Below are positions 45,730-54,667 of a stretch of DNA of 64,000 bases, piece by piece (the first letter of the stretch is position 1; each line of letters begins with the position of its first letter). The stretch is from positions 372,001 through 436,000 of the forward strand of contig NZ_FNFM01000003.1 of the NCBI RefSeq assembly GCF_900101095.1. Reading direction: 5' to 3'. The stretch is from Actinopolyspora mzabensis. GTDB lineage: Bacteria > Actinomycetota > Actinomycetes > Mycobacteriales > Pseudonocardiaceae. Position numbers and translations under genes: made by a program. The notes beneath the pieces were generated by a model that was not told where the DNA came from, ran no database searches, and worked only from the letters and a program-made list of their open reading frames with translations.

Positions 45730-48630
45730 GTGAGCAGCACGGCCCCCACCGCCGCGGACATCCCGGAATTCGCGGCCCCACTACGTTCCGCCCTCTCGGG
45801 GCAGGCCCGGTTCGACCCCGGCACCCGAGCCCTCTACGCCACCGACGCCTCCAACTACCGGCAGGTACCCGCCGGTGTGGTGTTTCCCCACCACGACTCC
45901 GACGTGGCCGCCACACTGGCCACCGCACGCGAGTACGGATTGTCGATCACCTCGCGAGGCGCGGGAACCAGTATCGCCGGCAATGCCATGGGCCCCGGGC
46001 TGGTGCTGGACTTCTCCCGACACATGAACCGGATCGAGCACCTCGACCCCCACCGACGACTCGCACGGGTACAGCCAGGAGTCGTACTGGACACGCTCCG
46101 ACACGCGGCACAACCACACGGCCTGACCTTCGGCCCCGACCCCTCCACACACAGCCGCTGCACCCTCGGCGGCATGATCGGCAACAACTCCTGCGGCACA
46201 CACTCGGTGGCCTGGGGCAAAACGATCGACAACGTTCACGAACTGGACGTGCTGCTGGCCGACGGCACCCGACTCACCCTCGGAGCCACCCCACCGGACA
46301 CACTGGACACACTGTGCGCCCGAGGCGACCGCACCGGAAGACTGTACAGCGAACTGCGCCGACTGGCCGAACACTACGAACCGAACCTGCGCGCGGACAT
46401 GCCCACCCCCCGCAGACGCGTCTCCGGCTACAACCTCGACCAACTGCTCCCCGACAACGACTTCAACCTCGCGCGAGCCCTGGTCGGCTCGGAGGGAACC
46501 TGCGCCACCATCCTGTCGGCCACAGTGGAACTGGTCGAGACCCCCGCCGCCCGCGCGATGGTGGTACTGGGATTCGACAACACCTACGACGCCGCCGACG
46601 AAGTCCCCCACCTGCTCGACCGGAACACACTGGCCATCGAAGGCATCAGCGGTGAACTCGTCGACGTCGTCGGCGACCGCAACCCCAACTCCCCCGCGCT
46701 GTCCCTGCTGCCCGCCGGGCGGAGCTGGCTACTGGTCGAAACCGGCGGAACCGATCAGGACGCGGCCAGACACACCGCCGAAACGATCGCGAACTCCTTC
46801 GGCGACCGCGCCACCACCGCCGTACACACCGCACCGGACCGGATGGCAGCACTGTGGAAAATCCGGGAAGAAGGCTCCGGATACGCCACCAGAATGGCCG
46901 ACGGTTCGGAACGCTGGTCCGGCTGGGAAGACGCCGCGGTCCCCCCACACCGCCTCGGAACCTACCTACGCGAATTCGACGCCCTGCTGGACCACTTCGG
47001 ATACCACGGGGTCAGCTACGGGCACTACGGCGACGGATGCATCCACGTACGCATCGACTTCGACCTGAAATCACGAGCCGGAGCCACCGAATACCGAAAC
47101 TTCCTGGAATCGGCAGCCGAACTGACCGCAACCCACGGCGGATCGCTGTCCGGCGAGCACGGCGACGGCCGGGCCCGCTCGGCATTGTTGTCCCGGATGT
47201 ACCCCCAACCGATCCTGCACGCCTTCGAAGAGTTCAAAACCGCGTTCGACCCAGAAGGGCTACACAACCCGGGCATTCTGACCCGACCGTCACCGGTCGA
47301 CAGCGACCTGCGGCTACTGGTGGCACCGCCACGAATCCCCAGCAGAACCACGCTCGCCCTGGGCTCCGACAACGGCGACCTCGCCCCCGCCACTCGCCGA
47401 TGCGTAGGGATGGGCAAGTGCCTCAACCCCTCGGGCGGAGTAATGTGCCCGAGCTACCGGGCAACCCGCGACGAGAAACACTCCACCCGCGGCCGAGCTC
47501 ACCTGCTGTTCGAAATGCTGGCGGGCGAAACCGTGCGCGGCGGGTGGCGTTCCGAGGAGGTCCACGAGGCACTGGATCTGTGCCTGTCCTGCAAGGGCTG
47601 CAAAACCGACTGCCCGGTCGGGGTGGACATGGCCTCCTACAAGGCCGAATTCCTGCACCACTACCACCACAACCGACCCCGCCCCGCGGCGCACTACTCG
47701 ATGGGGTTCCTACCGCTGTGGCTACGCCTGAGCGCACACGCACCACGGCTGGCCAACCGAATCACACAAGGCCGAGCCGCCCCACTGCTCAAACGGCTCG
47801 GCGGAATAACCCCCGAACGGCAGCTACCGCGCATCGCACCGCGAACGCTGCGACAACAACACCGCGAGAGCAACAGCCACGACGGCGAGTCCGAAACGTT
47901 GGTGCTGTTTCCGGACACCTTCACCAACTACCTCGAACCGGCCATCGGCGAGGACGCGATCGCCGGGCTGCGCCACCTGGGATACCACGTCGAACTCCCC
48001 ACCGGCTCGATGTGCTGCGGCCTCACCTGGCACTCGACCGGCCAACTGGGCATCGCCCGCCGAACACTACGACGCACCGCCCGCAACCTTCGCCCCAACC
48101 TTCGCCCCGGCACCCCCCTGGTGGGACTGGAACCCAGCTGCACCGAATTCCTGCGCAACGACGCACTGGAACTGTGCCCCGACGACGAGGACGTGCGCAC
48201 CGTAGCCGAGGCGACAACCACCTTCGCCGAACAGCTCGCCCCGTCACGGCACCAATGGCGCCGTGAGACCACCGAAACCGCAGGCGAGGCGCTGCTGCAG
48301 GTGCACTGCCACCAGTACGCGGAGTCGGGCGCCGACGCGGACCGAGCCGTGCTGGAAGCCACCGGGCTACGCACCCGGGTACTGGACTCCGGCTGCTGCG
48401 GACTGGCGGGCAACTTCGGTTTCGAACGGGGCCACTACGACGTCTCGATGGCCTGCGCCGAGGACAGCCTGCTACCGGAAATACGCGCGGCACGCGCCGA
48501 CACGGCGATCCTCGCCGACGGGTTCAGCTGCCGAACGCAACTTCGCCACGCCACCGAGGCCCAGCCCGTGCACCTGGCGACCCTGCTCGCCCGCACCCTG
48601 GGAGTCGCCACGGACGAACACGCCCGATGA
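45730..48630 (+). CDS. FAD-linked oxidase/Fe-S dehydrogenase fusion (D-lactate or D-2-hydroxyacid type)
   Basis: A 966-residue two-part enzyme. The N-terminal half is an FAD-binding PCMH domain (ITSRGAGTSIAGNAMG, HSRCTLGGMIGNNSCGTHS) with a GlcD-type C-terminal domain (GHYGDGCIHVRIDF, LSGEHGDGRARS). The second half has ferredoxin-like cysteines (CVGMGKCL, CLSCKGCKTDCPVGVD) and two CCG domains (GSMCCGLTW, DSGCCGLAGNFG). Such fusions oxidise D-lactate or D-2-hydroxyglutarate and pass electrons to the membrane. GTG 45730 has GGAGGAGG upstream. A 12-bp tandem duplication at 48084-48107 repeats the residues NLRP. Confidence 0.9.
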   Translation: MSSTAPTAADIPEFAAPLRSALSGQARFDPGTRALYATDASNYRQVPAGVVFPHHDSDVAATLATAREYGLSITSRGAGTSIAGNAMGPGLVLDFSRHMNRIEHLDPHRRLARVQPGVVLDTLRHAAQPHGLTFGPDPSTHSRCTLGGMIGNNSCGTHSVAWGKTIDNVHELDVLLADGTRLTLGATPPDTLDTLCARGDRTGRLYSELRRLAEHYEPNLRADMPTPRRRVSGYNLDQLLPDNDFNLARALVGSEGTCATILSATVELVETPAARAMVVLGFDNTYDAADEVPHLLDRNTLAIEGISGELVDVVGDRNPNSPALSLLPAGRSWLLVETGGTDQDAARHTAETIANSFGDRATTAVHTAPDRMAALWKIREEGSGYATRMADGSERWSGWEDAAVPPHRLGTYLREFDALLDHFGYHGVSYGHYGDGCIHVRIDFDLKSRAGATEYRNFLESAAELTATHGGSLSGEHGDGRARSALLSRMYPQPILHAFEEFKTAFDPEGLHNPGILTRPSPVDSDLRLLVAPPRIPSRTTLALGSDNGDLAPATRRCVGMGKCLNPSGGVMCPSYRATRDEKHSTRGRAHLLFEMLAGETVRGGWRSEEVHEALDLCLSCKGCKTDCPVGVDMASYKAEFLHHYHHNRPRPAAHYSMGFLPLWLRLSAHAPRLANRITQGRAAPLLKRLGGITPERQLPRIAPRTLRQQHRESNSHDGESETLVLFPDTFTNYLEPAIGEDAIAGLRHLGYHVELPTGSMCCGLTWHSTGQLGIARRTLRRTARNLRPNLRPGTPLVGLEPSCTEFLRNDALELCPDDEDVRTVAEATTTFAEQLAPSRHQWRRETTETAGEALLQVHCHQYAESGADADRAVLEATGLRTRVLDSGCCGLAGNFGFERGHYDVSMACAEDSLLPEIRAARADTAILADGFSCRTQLRHATEAQPVHLATLLARTLGVATDEHAR

Positions 48631-48768
48631 GGAAAGTCCGGCAGCTCGCTGCCCGCGGCGCCGAACGTGCAGGCGGCACGCTCGGCCCACGCACCTCCGC
48701 CCGCACTCGACAGCGAAAAGGCCACCCACAGCCGTCGCGGGCAACACACGGCTCAGGTGAACCACAGG

Positions 48769-49752
48769 TCAGGGCAACCGCTGCCCCACCAGCAGTGCCA
48801 CACCCGCCGCCACGATCGCCGCAAGCGTGCCGAGCACGAACCACGGCTTGCTCGCGTCCGCCCGCTTGATCTCGTAACCGATCTGTTCCTGCAGCGTGTC
48901 GTAGACCTGCCGCAGCTGTTCGGCACTGGCCGCCTTGTAGAACTCACCCCCGGAGAGATCGGCGATACGCCGCATCGCATCGTCGTCGACCTCCACCGGC
49001 TGCCGTTGCCCCTGAATCCGGATACTGCCGTGCTCGGTGCCGAACGAGATGGTGGAGACGGGCACTCCGGCCTGCTTGGCCGCCTTCGCCTGGGTGTAGG
49101 CCCCCCGCGGCGCGTCCAACTCCCGCGGGATGGTCTGCCCACCGTCGGCCATCAGCACGATCCGGGCAGGCGGGGGCCCCTGGCCACCACCGAGCATTCG
49201 TCCGAACGAATCGATGGCCGACAGGGAAGCCTTGATCCCCTCCCCGGTGGCAGTGGCCTCCGAAAGCTGCAGACTGTCGATGGCCTGCTTCACACTGGGC
49301 CGGTCAGTGGTGGGCATGACCATCACCGTGGACGTCCCCGCGAAGGAGACCAACCCCAGGTTGATTCCCGGCGTGAGCTTGTCGGCGAACTCCTTGGCCG
49401 CCTGCTTGGCCGCACGCAACCGGCTGGGACTGACGTCCTGGGCCTTCATGGAAAGCGAGACATCCATCGTCAGCAGCACGGTGGCCCGGTTGCGCGGAAT
49501 GCGCTGCTCCGAAGTGGGACCGGCCAGCCCAACCGTCAGCAGGATCAACGCCACACCGAGCAGCGCCATCGGCACGTGCTTGGGCCACCCCTGGCGGCTG
49601 GGAGCGACCCGCTCCAGCAACTCGAGATTGCTGAAGCGCATCGTGCTGCGCCTGCGCCTGCGCTGCGCCCACAGGTAGCCGACGAGCAGAGCCGCCACCA
49701 GGATCAGCAGCAGGAACCACGCGGGGCTGGTGAATCCGCTCAGACTGGGCAT
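48769..49752 (-). CDS. VWA domain membrane protein (BatA/Rv1481-like)
   Basis: A 327-residue protein with two N-terminal helices (SPAWFLLLILVAALLVGYLWA and VPMALLGVALILLTVGLA), a von Willebrand A domain with a complete MIDAS (LLTMDVSLSMKAQD, then TATGEG and LMADGGQ) and a last helix near the C-terminus. It works with the MoxR ATPase as a metal-dependent adaptor. The ATG at 49752 overlaps the DUF58 stop (TGATG), so translation is coupled. Confidence 0.92.
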   Translation of the reverse strand: MPSLSGFTSPAWFLLLILVAALLVGYLWAQRRRRRSTMRFSNLELLERVAPSRQGWPKHVPMALLGVALILLTVGLAGPTSEQRIPRNRATVLLTMDVSLSMKAQDVSPSRLRAAKQAAKEFADKLTPGINLGLVSFAGTSTVMVMPTTDRPSVKQAIDSLQLSEATATGEGIKASLSAIDSFGRMLGGGQGPPPARIVLMADGGQTIPRELDAPRGAYTQAKAAKQAGVPVSTISFGTEHGSIRIQGQRQPVEVDDDAMRRIADLSGGEFYKAASAEQLRQVYDTLQEQIGYEIKRADASKPWFVLGTLAAIVAAGVALLVGQRLP

Positions 49753-50708
49753 CAAACCACTCCCCCGGACCAGCCGCGTTTGCGGGCCACGACGAAGCGA
49801 ACTATGTCGGCGATCCAGTCCGAATCGGTGCGCAACACCAGGTGGGCCGCCCCGACCCGCCGCAGCTCCGCGGCGACCCGTTCCCGGTGGGCCGCGGCGG
49901 CCGCGGCGAACTCACGTCGTAACAATGGTGTGGTGGTCACCTCACGCTGTTTGCCGGTCTCGGGATCGCTCAACTGGACGGTGCCCACGCTCGGCAGTTC
50001 GACATCGCGCGGATCGAGGACCTCGATCGCGAGCAGCGAGTGCCGTGCCGAGAGCCCCCGCATCGCTCGTTGCCACTCGATCGGTCCGAGAAAGTCGGAA
50101 ATCACCACGGCCAGACCGCGGCGACGCGGCGGTCGGCGCAACGCTTCCACGAGAGCGGCCAGATCCCCCGACACCCCCTCCGGCGGGTGCGGCACCTCCG
50201 CGGTTCGACGCAGCAGCGCCCTGGCGTAGTCACTGCCGCCCCTGGCCGGTACACGGGTGAGTTCCGCACCGTTGGAGGCGACGGCGCCGAGTCGGTTCCC
50301 GCCGCCCGCGGTCAGGTGTCCCACCGCGGCCAGTCCCGCTATCGCCAGTTCACGCTTGGTGCACCCTGCCGTCCCGAAGTCCAGGCTGGCGGACAGGTCA
50401 ACGGCCGCCCAGGTCTCCAGTTCACGATCGGCTACCGTCTCGCGAATGTGCGGTTCGGTGGTCCGGGCCGTCACGGCCCAGTCCATCCGCCGCACGTCGT
50501 CGCCGGGCTGGTACGTCCGCGCCTCTCCTGGCTCGGTTCCCGGCCCCGGCACGAGCCCCAGATGATTGCCCTGCAGCAGGCCGTCGAGCCTGCCGCGTAC
50601 CGTCAGTTCCAGGGAGCGCAGTGCTTCCCGCATACGTCCGGCCTGCAACGCGGGTGGCGCCCATTCCGGGCGGTCACCGCTGTTCGACACGGCGAATCGA
50701 CTCCTCAC
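49752..50708 (-). CDS. DUF58 domain protein (Rv1480-like)
   Basis: A 318-residue protein with a classic DUF58 core: GEARTYQPGDDVRRMDWAVTART, then VAVDLSASLDFGT-type VWA-like strand (AAVDLSASLDFG) and VVISDFLGPIEW. It is the middle partner of the MoxR-DUF58-VWA system, which acts as a chaperone and in stress resistance. Its GTG start overlaps the moxR stop (GTGA). A shorter start at MREALRSLEL is possible. Confidence 0.92.
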   Translation of the reverse strand: MRSRFAVSNSGDRPEWAPPALQAGRMREALRSLELTVRGRLDGLLQGNHLGLVPGPGTEPGEARTYQPGDDVRRMDWAVTARTTEPHIRETVADRELETWAAVDLSASLDFGTAGCTKRELAIAGLAAVGHLTAGGGNRLGAVASNGAELTRVPARGGSDYARALLRRTAEVPHPPEGVSGDLAALVEALRRPPRRRGLAVVISDFLGPIEWQRAMRGLSARHSLLAIEVLDPRDVELPSVGTVQLSDPETGKQREVTTTPLLRREFAAAAAAHRERVAAELRRVGAAHLVLRTDSDWIADIVRFVVARKRGWSGGVV

Positions 50709-51862
50709 TGGTTGGTGACACCGGAGGACGGCTGCTGGCCGTACGCGGCTCCCGGCACGGCGGGGGCGCCCACCTGCGGCGCACCGGTGTGCTGTCCGGC
50801 GTGCTGGGGGCGCGCCGACACCTGGGGCAGCGGGACAGTCTGCAGCACCCGGTTGACGACGTGGTCAACGGGCACCCCGTCGGCCACCGCGTCGTAGGAG
50901 AGCACGATGCGGTGGCGGAACACATCCGGGACCACGTCGACGACGTCCTGCGGCAGTACGTAGTCGCGGCCGCGCAGCAGGGCGAGTGCGCGGGCACCAC
51001 CGACGACACCGAGGGTGGCGCGAGGTGAGGCGCCGTAGGAGACCCAGCCCGCGATGTCGGAGAGCCCGTGTTCGTTGGGCGAGCGGGTGGCCAGCACCAG
51101 GCGGACGACGTAGTCCACCAGGGCGTGGTGCACGAACACGTTGGAGGCCACCTGCTGCAACCGGGACAGTTCACCGGGGTCGAGCACGGTCTGCGGTTCC
51201 GGTGGGGACACCCCCATCCGGTAGACGATCTCGCGTTCCTCTTCGGCCGTGGGGTATTCCACCAGCAGTTTGAACAGGAACCGGTCCCGCTGCGCTTCGG
51301 GCAGCGGATACACCCCCTCGTTCTCGATGGGGTTCTGCGTGGCCAGCACCTGGAAGGGTTGCGGCGTGGGATAGCTGTGCCCGCCCAGTGAGACGTGTTG
51401 CTCGGCCATGACCTCCAGCAGGGCCGACTGGATCTTGGCGGGGGCGCGGTTGACCTCGTCCGCCAGCACGAAGTTGGCCATGATGGGGCCGAGTTCGACG
51501 TCGAACCGCTCGCTGCCCTGCCGGTAGATCCTGGTTCCCAGCAGGTCGGCGGGCACGAGGTCCGGGGTGAACTGCAGTCGGGAGAAGCTGCCCCCCACCA
51601 CCGTGGAGAAGGTCTCCACGGCCAGGGTCTTGGCGACGCCCGGGATGCCCTCGAGCAGGATGTGTCCCCCCGCCAGCAGCCCCACCAGAATGCGCTCCAC
51701 GAGTCGGTCCTGGCCGACGATCACACGTTTGACCTCGAAGACGGTGCGCTCGAGCAGTTGTGCGTCCCTGGCGGGGGTACTGGTGTGATCCGGCGAGTGG
51801 GCCGGCCCGGCCGCCCCTGTGCCCGCGCCATTGCCGTTACCGCCCTGACCCGGATCGGTCAC
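50705..51862 (-). CDS. moxR: MoxR family AAA+ ATPase
   Basis: A 385-residue ATPase. After a glycine-rich leader it has Walker A (LLEGIPGVAKT), Walker B (FVLADEVNRAPAKIQSAL), sensor 1 (VLATQNPIENEGVYPLPEAQRDRF) and the C-terminal lid domain. It ends in a Pro/Gln/Gly-rich tail. It energises the DUF58/VWA partners encoded downstream, corresponding to Rv1479. GGAGG lies seven bases before the GTG at 51862. A 250-bp leader with two dyads lies upstream. Confidence 0.93.
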   Translation of the reverse strand: MTDPGQGGNGNGAGTGAAGPAHSPDHTSTPARDAQLLERTVFEVKRVIVGQDRLVERILVGLLAGGHILLEGIPGVAKTLAVETFSTVVGGSFSRLQFTPDLVPADLLGTRIYRQGSERFDVELGPIMANFVLADEVNRAPAKIQSALLEVMAEQHVSLGGHSYPTPQPFQVLATQNPIENEGVYPLPEAQRDRFLFKLLVEYPTAEEEREIVYRMGVSPPEPQTVLDPGELSRLQQVASNVFVHHALVDYVVRLVLATRSPNEHGLSDIAGWVSYGASPRATLGVVGGARALALLRGRDYVLPQDVVDVVPDVFRHRIVLSYDAVADGVPVDHVVNRVLQTVPLPQVSARPQHAGQHTGAPQVGAPAVPGAAYGQQPSSGVTNQ

Positions 51863-52025
51863 TGGGAAACCTCCAACTGAATGCTCGGCACCCCGTGGGG
51901 CGCGGATACCACCACAGGGTGATCGCTGTTGTTGCCGATATTGGCACGTGACCGTACTGATCACGCGTCGGGGCGCGTTGTTGTTCTCATTTCACCTTGT
52001 TGGGCGTGTGTACGTTGTGAAGTTT

Positions 52026-52069
52026 GATTTCATTCAACACTGAAACTATAGAAACAGTAAACATACTGT
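52026..52069 (-). promoter_or_regulatory. copy A of the shared motif plus an adjacent dyad, upstream of moxR
   Basis: The minus strand reads GTTTCAGTGTTGAATGAAA (52028-52046), almost identical to the copy upstream of gltB and similar to that upstream of terC. Eight bases beyond it lies a second dyad, ACAGTA-AACA-TACTGT (52054-52069). Both are about 165-205 bp before the moxR GTG, in an AT-rich patch that also offers TATAGT as a -10 element. Confidence 0.5.
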
Positions 52070-52113
52070 GTGTCCACCGCCCCGCGTCAGGAGACACGGG
52101 ACGACCGAAGTTC

Positions 52114-52695
52114 TCAGGGCGCTCGACGCAGCGTTCGAGCCAGGTCCCCGGGAGTGTCCACGTCGAGGGTCTCGGCCTCTTCCGCGGGCACGGACAGCGG
52201 GCACAACGGGGACAGCACACCGCGCAGCGCGACCCCCTGCGGCCGTTCGGGCAAGGCTCGCCCCAGCGCGACCGTCCGCCAGACCCCGACCAGCCACTGC
52301 GGCCGGTCGTCCGCATCGACCAGCACCGCTCCCCCACTGTCCGGAGCCCGGTGCAGCGCGGCCAACAACCGCGAGATCGTGTCGCGCTTCAGCCAGGGAT
52401 GATCAGCGGCGAGCACGGCGACCACCGGGACGCACGCGGGCAGCGCGGACAGCCCCGCCGACAGGGCCGCCACCGGTCCCGCACCGGGCGGCTCCTCCCG
52501 GGTCCAGCGGACCGGGAGACCGGTCACCCGCCGGGGCCCCACCGCCACGATCGGCTCCGCGTCGGAAACCGCAGCAAGGGTGCGGTCCAGCAGGGAAAGC
52601 CCGGAAAACCGGATGGCGGGCTTGTCCCGGCCTCCCAGCCTGCTGCCGCGGCCACCTGCCAGCACGATCCCGGCGAATCCACTCGTCGAGGCCAT
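52114..52695 (-). CDS. mobA: molybdenum cofactor guanylyltransferase (MobA-like)
   Basis: A 193-residue nucleotidyltransferase that would attach GMP to molybdopterin. The N-terminus IVLAGGRGSRLGGRDKPAI is the NTP-binding loop, and later motifs are VVAVLAADHPWLK (metal-binding Asp) and TLDVDTPGDLAR (the usual MobA ending with D and DTPxDL). CofC- or MocA-like relatives share the fold, but the ending favours MobA. No molybdoenzyme gene lies in the window. Confidence 0.85.
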   Translation of the reverse strand: MASTSGFAGIVLAGGRGSRLGGRDKPAIRFSGLSLLDRTLAAVSDAEPIVAVGPRRVTGLPVRWTREEPPGAGPVAALSAGLSALPACVPVVAVLAADHPWLKRDTISRLLAALHRAPDSGGAVLVDADDRPQWLVGVWRTVALGRALPERPQGVALRGVLSPLCPLSVPAEEAETLDVDTPGDLARTLRRAP

Positions 52696-52808
52696 ACCAG
52701 CAGCCTACGTCCCGCATCCCGAGGACATCGACGAATCATCGACGGGGGCGCCGGGACGAAACCCGCTCACCGAACCACGACTCGCCGGGCGCGGATGCGA
52801 CGCGACAC

Positions 52809-53732
52809 TCAGCTCGCCTCGTAGGCATAGTCGTGCTCGTTCGCACCGCCGGCCCCCAGCCGGGCCGAACGACGCTGCAGAACCTCGCTCCGGATCGCCC
52901 AGACCAGGCCCGTCAACCACACCAGGCCGAGCGCGGCGGTGAGCAGCACGCCGGGAACCGGCGGTACTCCCACCGTGTCGAGCAGCAGCCGCGAATTGCT
53001 GAACACGATGAGCCCCCCGGCTCCCACACCCAGCACGCGGACCGGCAGGATGCGAACGAGCCACGCGGCCAGCGGAGCGGCGACCACACCACCGATGAGC
53101 AGCCCGAGAGTCACCGGCCACTTCCAGGCCGAGCCGCCGTTGTGCAGCAAGAATCCGGTGGTCGCTCCCAGTGAGACGATCAGTTCGCTGGTGTTGACCG
53201 TGCCGACGGTACGCCTGGGCAGGATCCGTCCCGTGCTGAGCAGTGTCGAAGTGGTGACCGGCCCCCAGCCACCTCCGCCCACGGAGTCGACGAAGCCACC
53301 GATCCCGCCGAGCGGAATCAGCCAGCGCCGCCCCGCGGGGGTGAGACCACTGGATCGCACGGGGGTGGACCACGCCGAGAAGCGCAGTACGACATAGCTC
53401 CCGAGTACCACCAGCAGCAGCGCCATCCAGCCGCGGGCCGAGCCGGCCGCCACCGAGGAGAGAGCCGAGGCTCCGAGGAAGCCGCCGAGCCCACCGGGCA
53501 GCGCGAGCCAGCCGACCATGCGCCAGTCGACGTTGCGCATCCGCCAGTGCGCCGCACCGGAGACGACAGCTGTCCCGATCTTGGCCAGGTGCACCGACGC
53601 CGAAGCCATCACAGGCGCGGTGCCCACGGCCAGCAGGCCGGTTGTGGCCGTCACGCCGAATCCCATCCCCAGCGAGCCGTCGACCAGCTGGGCGAGAAAT
53701 CCGGCCACCGCCACGAGCAACAGAGTGGGCAC
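52809..53732 (-). CDS. sulfite exporter TauE/SafE family protein
   Basis: A 307-residue membrane protein with two repeats. The first has AQLVDGSLGMGFGVTATTGLL, the second GGIGGFVDSVGGGGWGPVTTSTLL, the family signature. It probably moves sulfite, sulfonates or related organosulfur anions. A GTG at 53732 is preferred because GGAGG lies five bases upstream. A TTG at 53786 would overlap a palindrome that looks like an operator. The divergent-looking neighbour is an Rrf2 regulator without cysteines (CymR-like), which fits sulfur control. Confidence 0.87.
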   Translation of the reverse strand: MPTLLLVAVAGFLAQLVDGSLGMGFGVTATTGLLAVGTAPVMASASVHLAKIGTAVVSGAAHWRMRNVDWRMVGWLALPGGLGGFLGASALSSVAAGSARGWMALLLVVLGSYVVLRFSAWSTPVRSSGLTPAGRRWLIPLGGIGGFVDSVGGGGWGPVTTSTLLSTGRILPRRTVGTVNTSELIVSLGATTGFLLHNGGSAWKWPVTLGLLIGGVVAAPLAAWLVRILPVRVLGVGAGGLIVFSNSRLLLDTVGVPPVPGVLLTAALGLVWLTGLVWAIRSEVLQRRSARLGAGGANEHDYAYEAS

Positions 53733-53783
53733 CAATGCCTCCAGACCGTTTCCGCTCGCCCCCGAAGCGACGAGCGGCTTTTC

Positions 53784-53794
53784 CAACTAAGTTG
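53784..53794. promoter_or_regulatory. palindromic operator upstream of tauE
   Basis: CAACT-A-AGTTG is a perfect 11-bp palindrome followed by an AT-rich stretch (GATAAAAAC), about 50 bp before the proposed tauE start. The Rrf2-type gene directly upstream makes its product the likely ligand. Confidence 0.45.
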
Positions 53795-53882
53795 ATAAAA
53801 ACGGTACACTTTCCAACGGACCGGTCAACACGCTCCCAGTGCTCGGGACGGCACCGTTCGGCACGGCACCCCGTGAGTACGT

Positions 53883-54353
53883 TCAGCGCGACTCCCACAC
53901 CCCTGTTTCACTGGTACGCGCCGCAACGTCCGATGGAAGCTCGCCGGAGACGAGTTGGGCTATGGTGACATTCTCCAGCACTTCGCGCAGGCTGCTGCGC
54001 ACCGCGATCCAGACCCACTGCAGTACAGCGACCGACGGATCGTACTGCACGTCCTCGGCCCGTTGGCCGTGTATGCTGACCAGCGGGCCGTCGGTGGCGC
54101 GAATCACATCGGCTATCGAGATAGTGCCCGGTTCCCGGGCCATCACCCAACCACCGGCCTGCCCCCGCCTGCTGGCGACGAAACCGGCGCGCCGCAGGTC
54201 ACTCAGTACGGCCTGCAGGAAGTTTCGTGGGATGTCCTGGGCGAGGGCGACGTCCTCGGCACTGACCGGCCCTGCCTGTGCACGGGCTATCTCCACCAGC
54301 GCGCGCAACGCGTAGTCCACCTTGGCCGAAATCCGCATGACTCGATTGTTCAT
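53883..54353 (-). CDS. Rrf2 family regulator without cysteines
   Basis: A 156-residue winged-helix protein: MRISAKVDYALRALVEIARAQ, VALAQDIPRNFLQAVLSDLRRAGFVASRRGQAGGW and a dimerisation helix. There is not one cysteine, so it cannot carry the Fe-S cluster of IscR or NsrR. This points to the CymR-like branch, which controls sulfur metabolism. The ATG at 54353 or 54338 could be the start. It lies upstream of tauE in the same direction. Confidence 0.87.
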   Translation of the reverse strand: MNNRVMRISAKVDYALRALVEIARAQAGPVSAEDVALAQDIPRNFLQAVLSDLRRAGFVASRRGQAGGWVMAREPGTISIADVIRATDGPLVSIHGQRAEDVQYDPSVAVLQWVWIAVRSSLREVLENVTIAQLVSGELPSDVAARTSETGVWESR

Positions 54354-54667
54354 CACACCCGGCTGGAAGAGTGCTCCAGCCCTTGGACCGAGTTCTCCTC
54401 GGAGGAGTTCGGCCCCACCGCCCCGCGTGAAACGGGTAGGTCCCCGCACCGCGAGCATCGGCGGACTCGAAAACAACTCGCATGGTGGTGGCGGGGACGC
54501 CCCTCCCCGTACGGGTGATTCCCGGCGAGGCCCGCCGGGCACGGCGAGCGGGCGAGAGCCCGGCCCGCACGACTTTCGGGGCCGCCCGCGAATGCGGACG
54601 GCCCCGAAAGCTCGTGGCGCGGACCGGAATGGCCGGCCCGGTTCACCCGAAGGGTGCAACCGAGGGG
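54354..54667. other. 314-bp intergenic region
   Basis: No gene is seen. It holds the upstream region of the Rrf2 gene and, at 54573-54610, the terminator of the secreted protease gene. A small dyad CTCCTCGGAGGAG lies at about 54396-54408. Confidence 0.4.
54573..54610 (-). terminator. strong hairpin terminator of the protease gene
   Basis: CTTTCGGGGCCG and CGGCCCCGAAAG form a perfect 12-bp stem, 58 bp beyond the protease stop. Confidence 0.8.
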
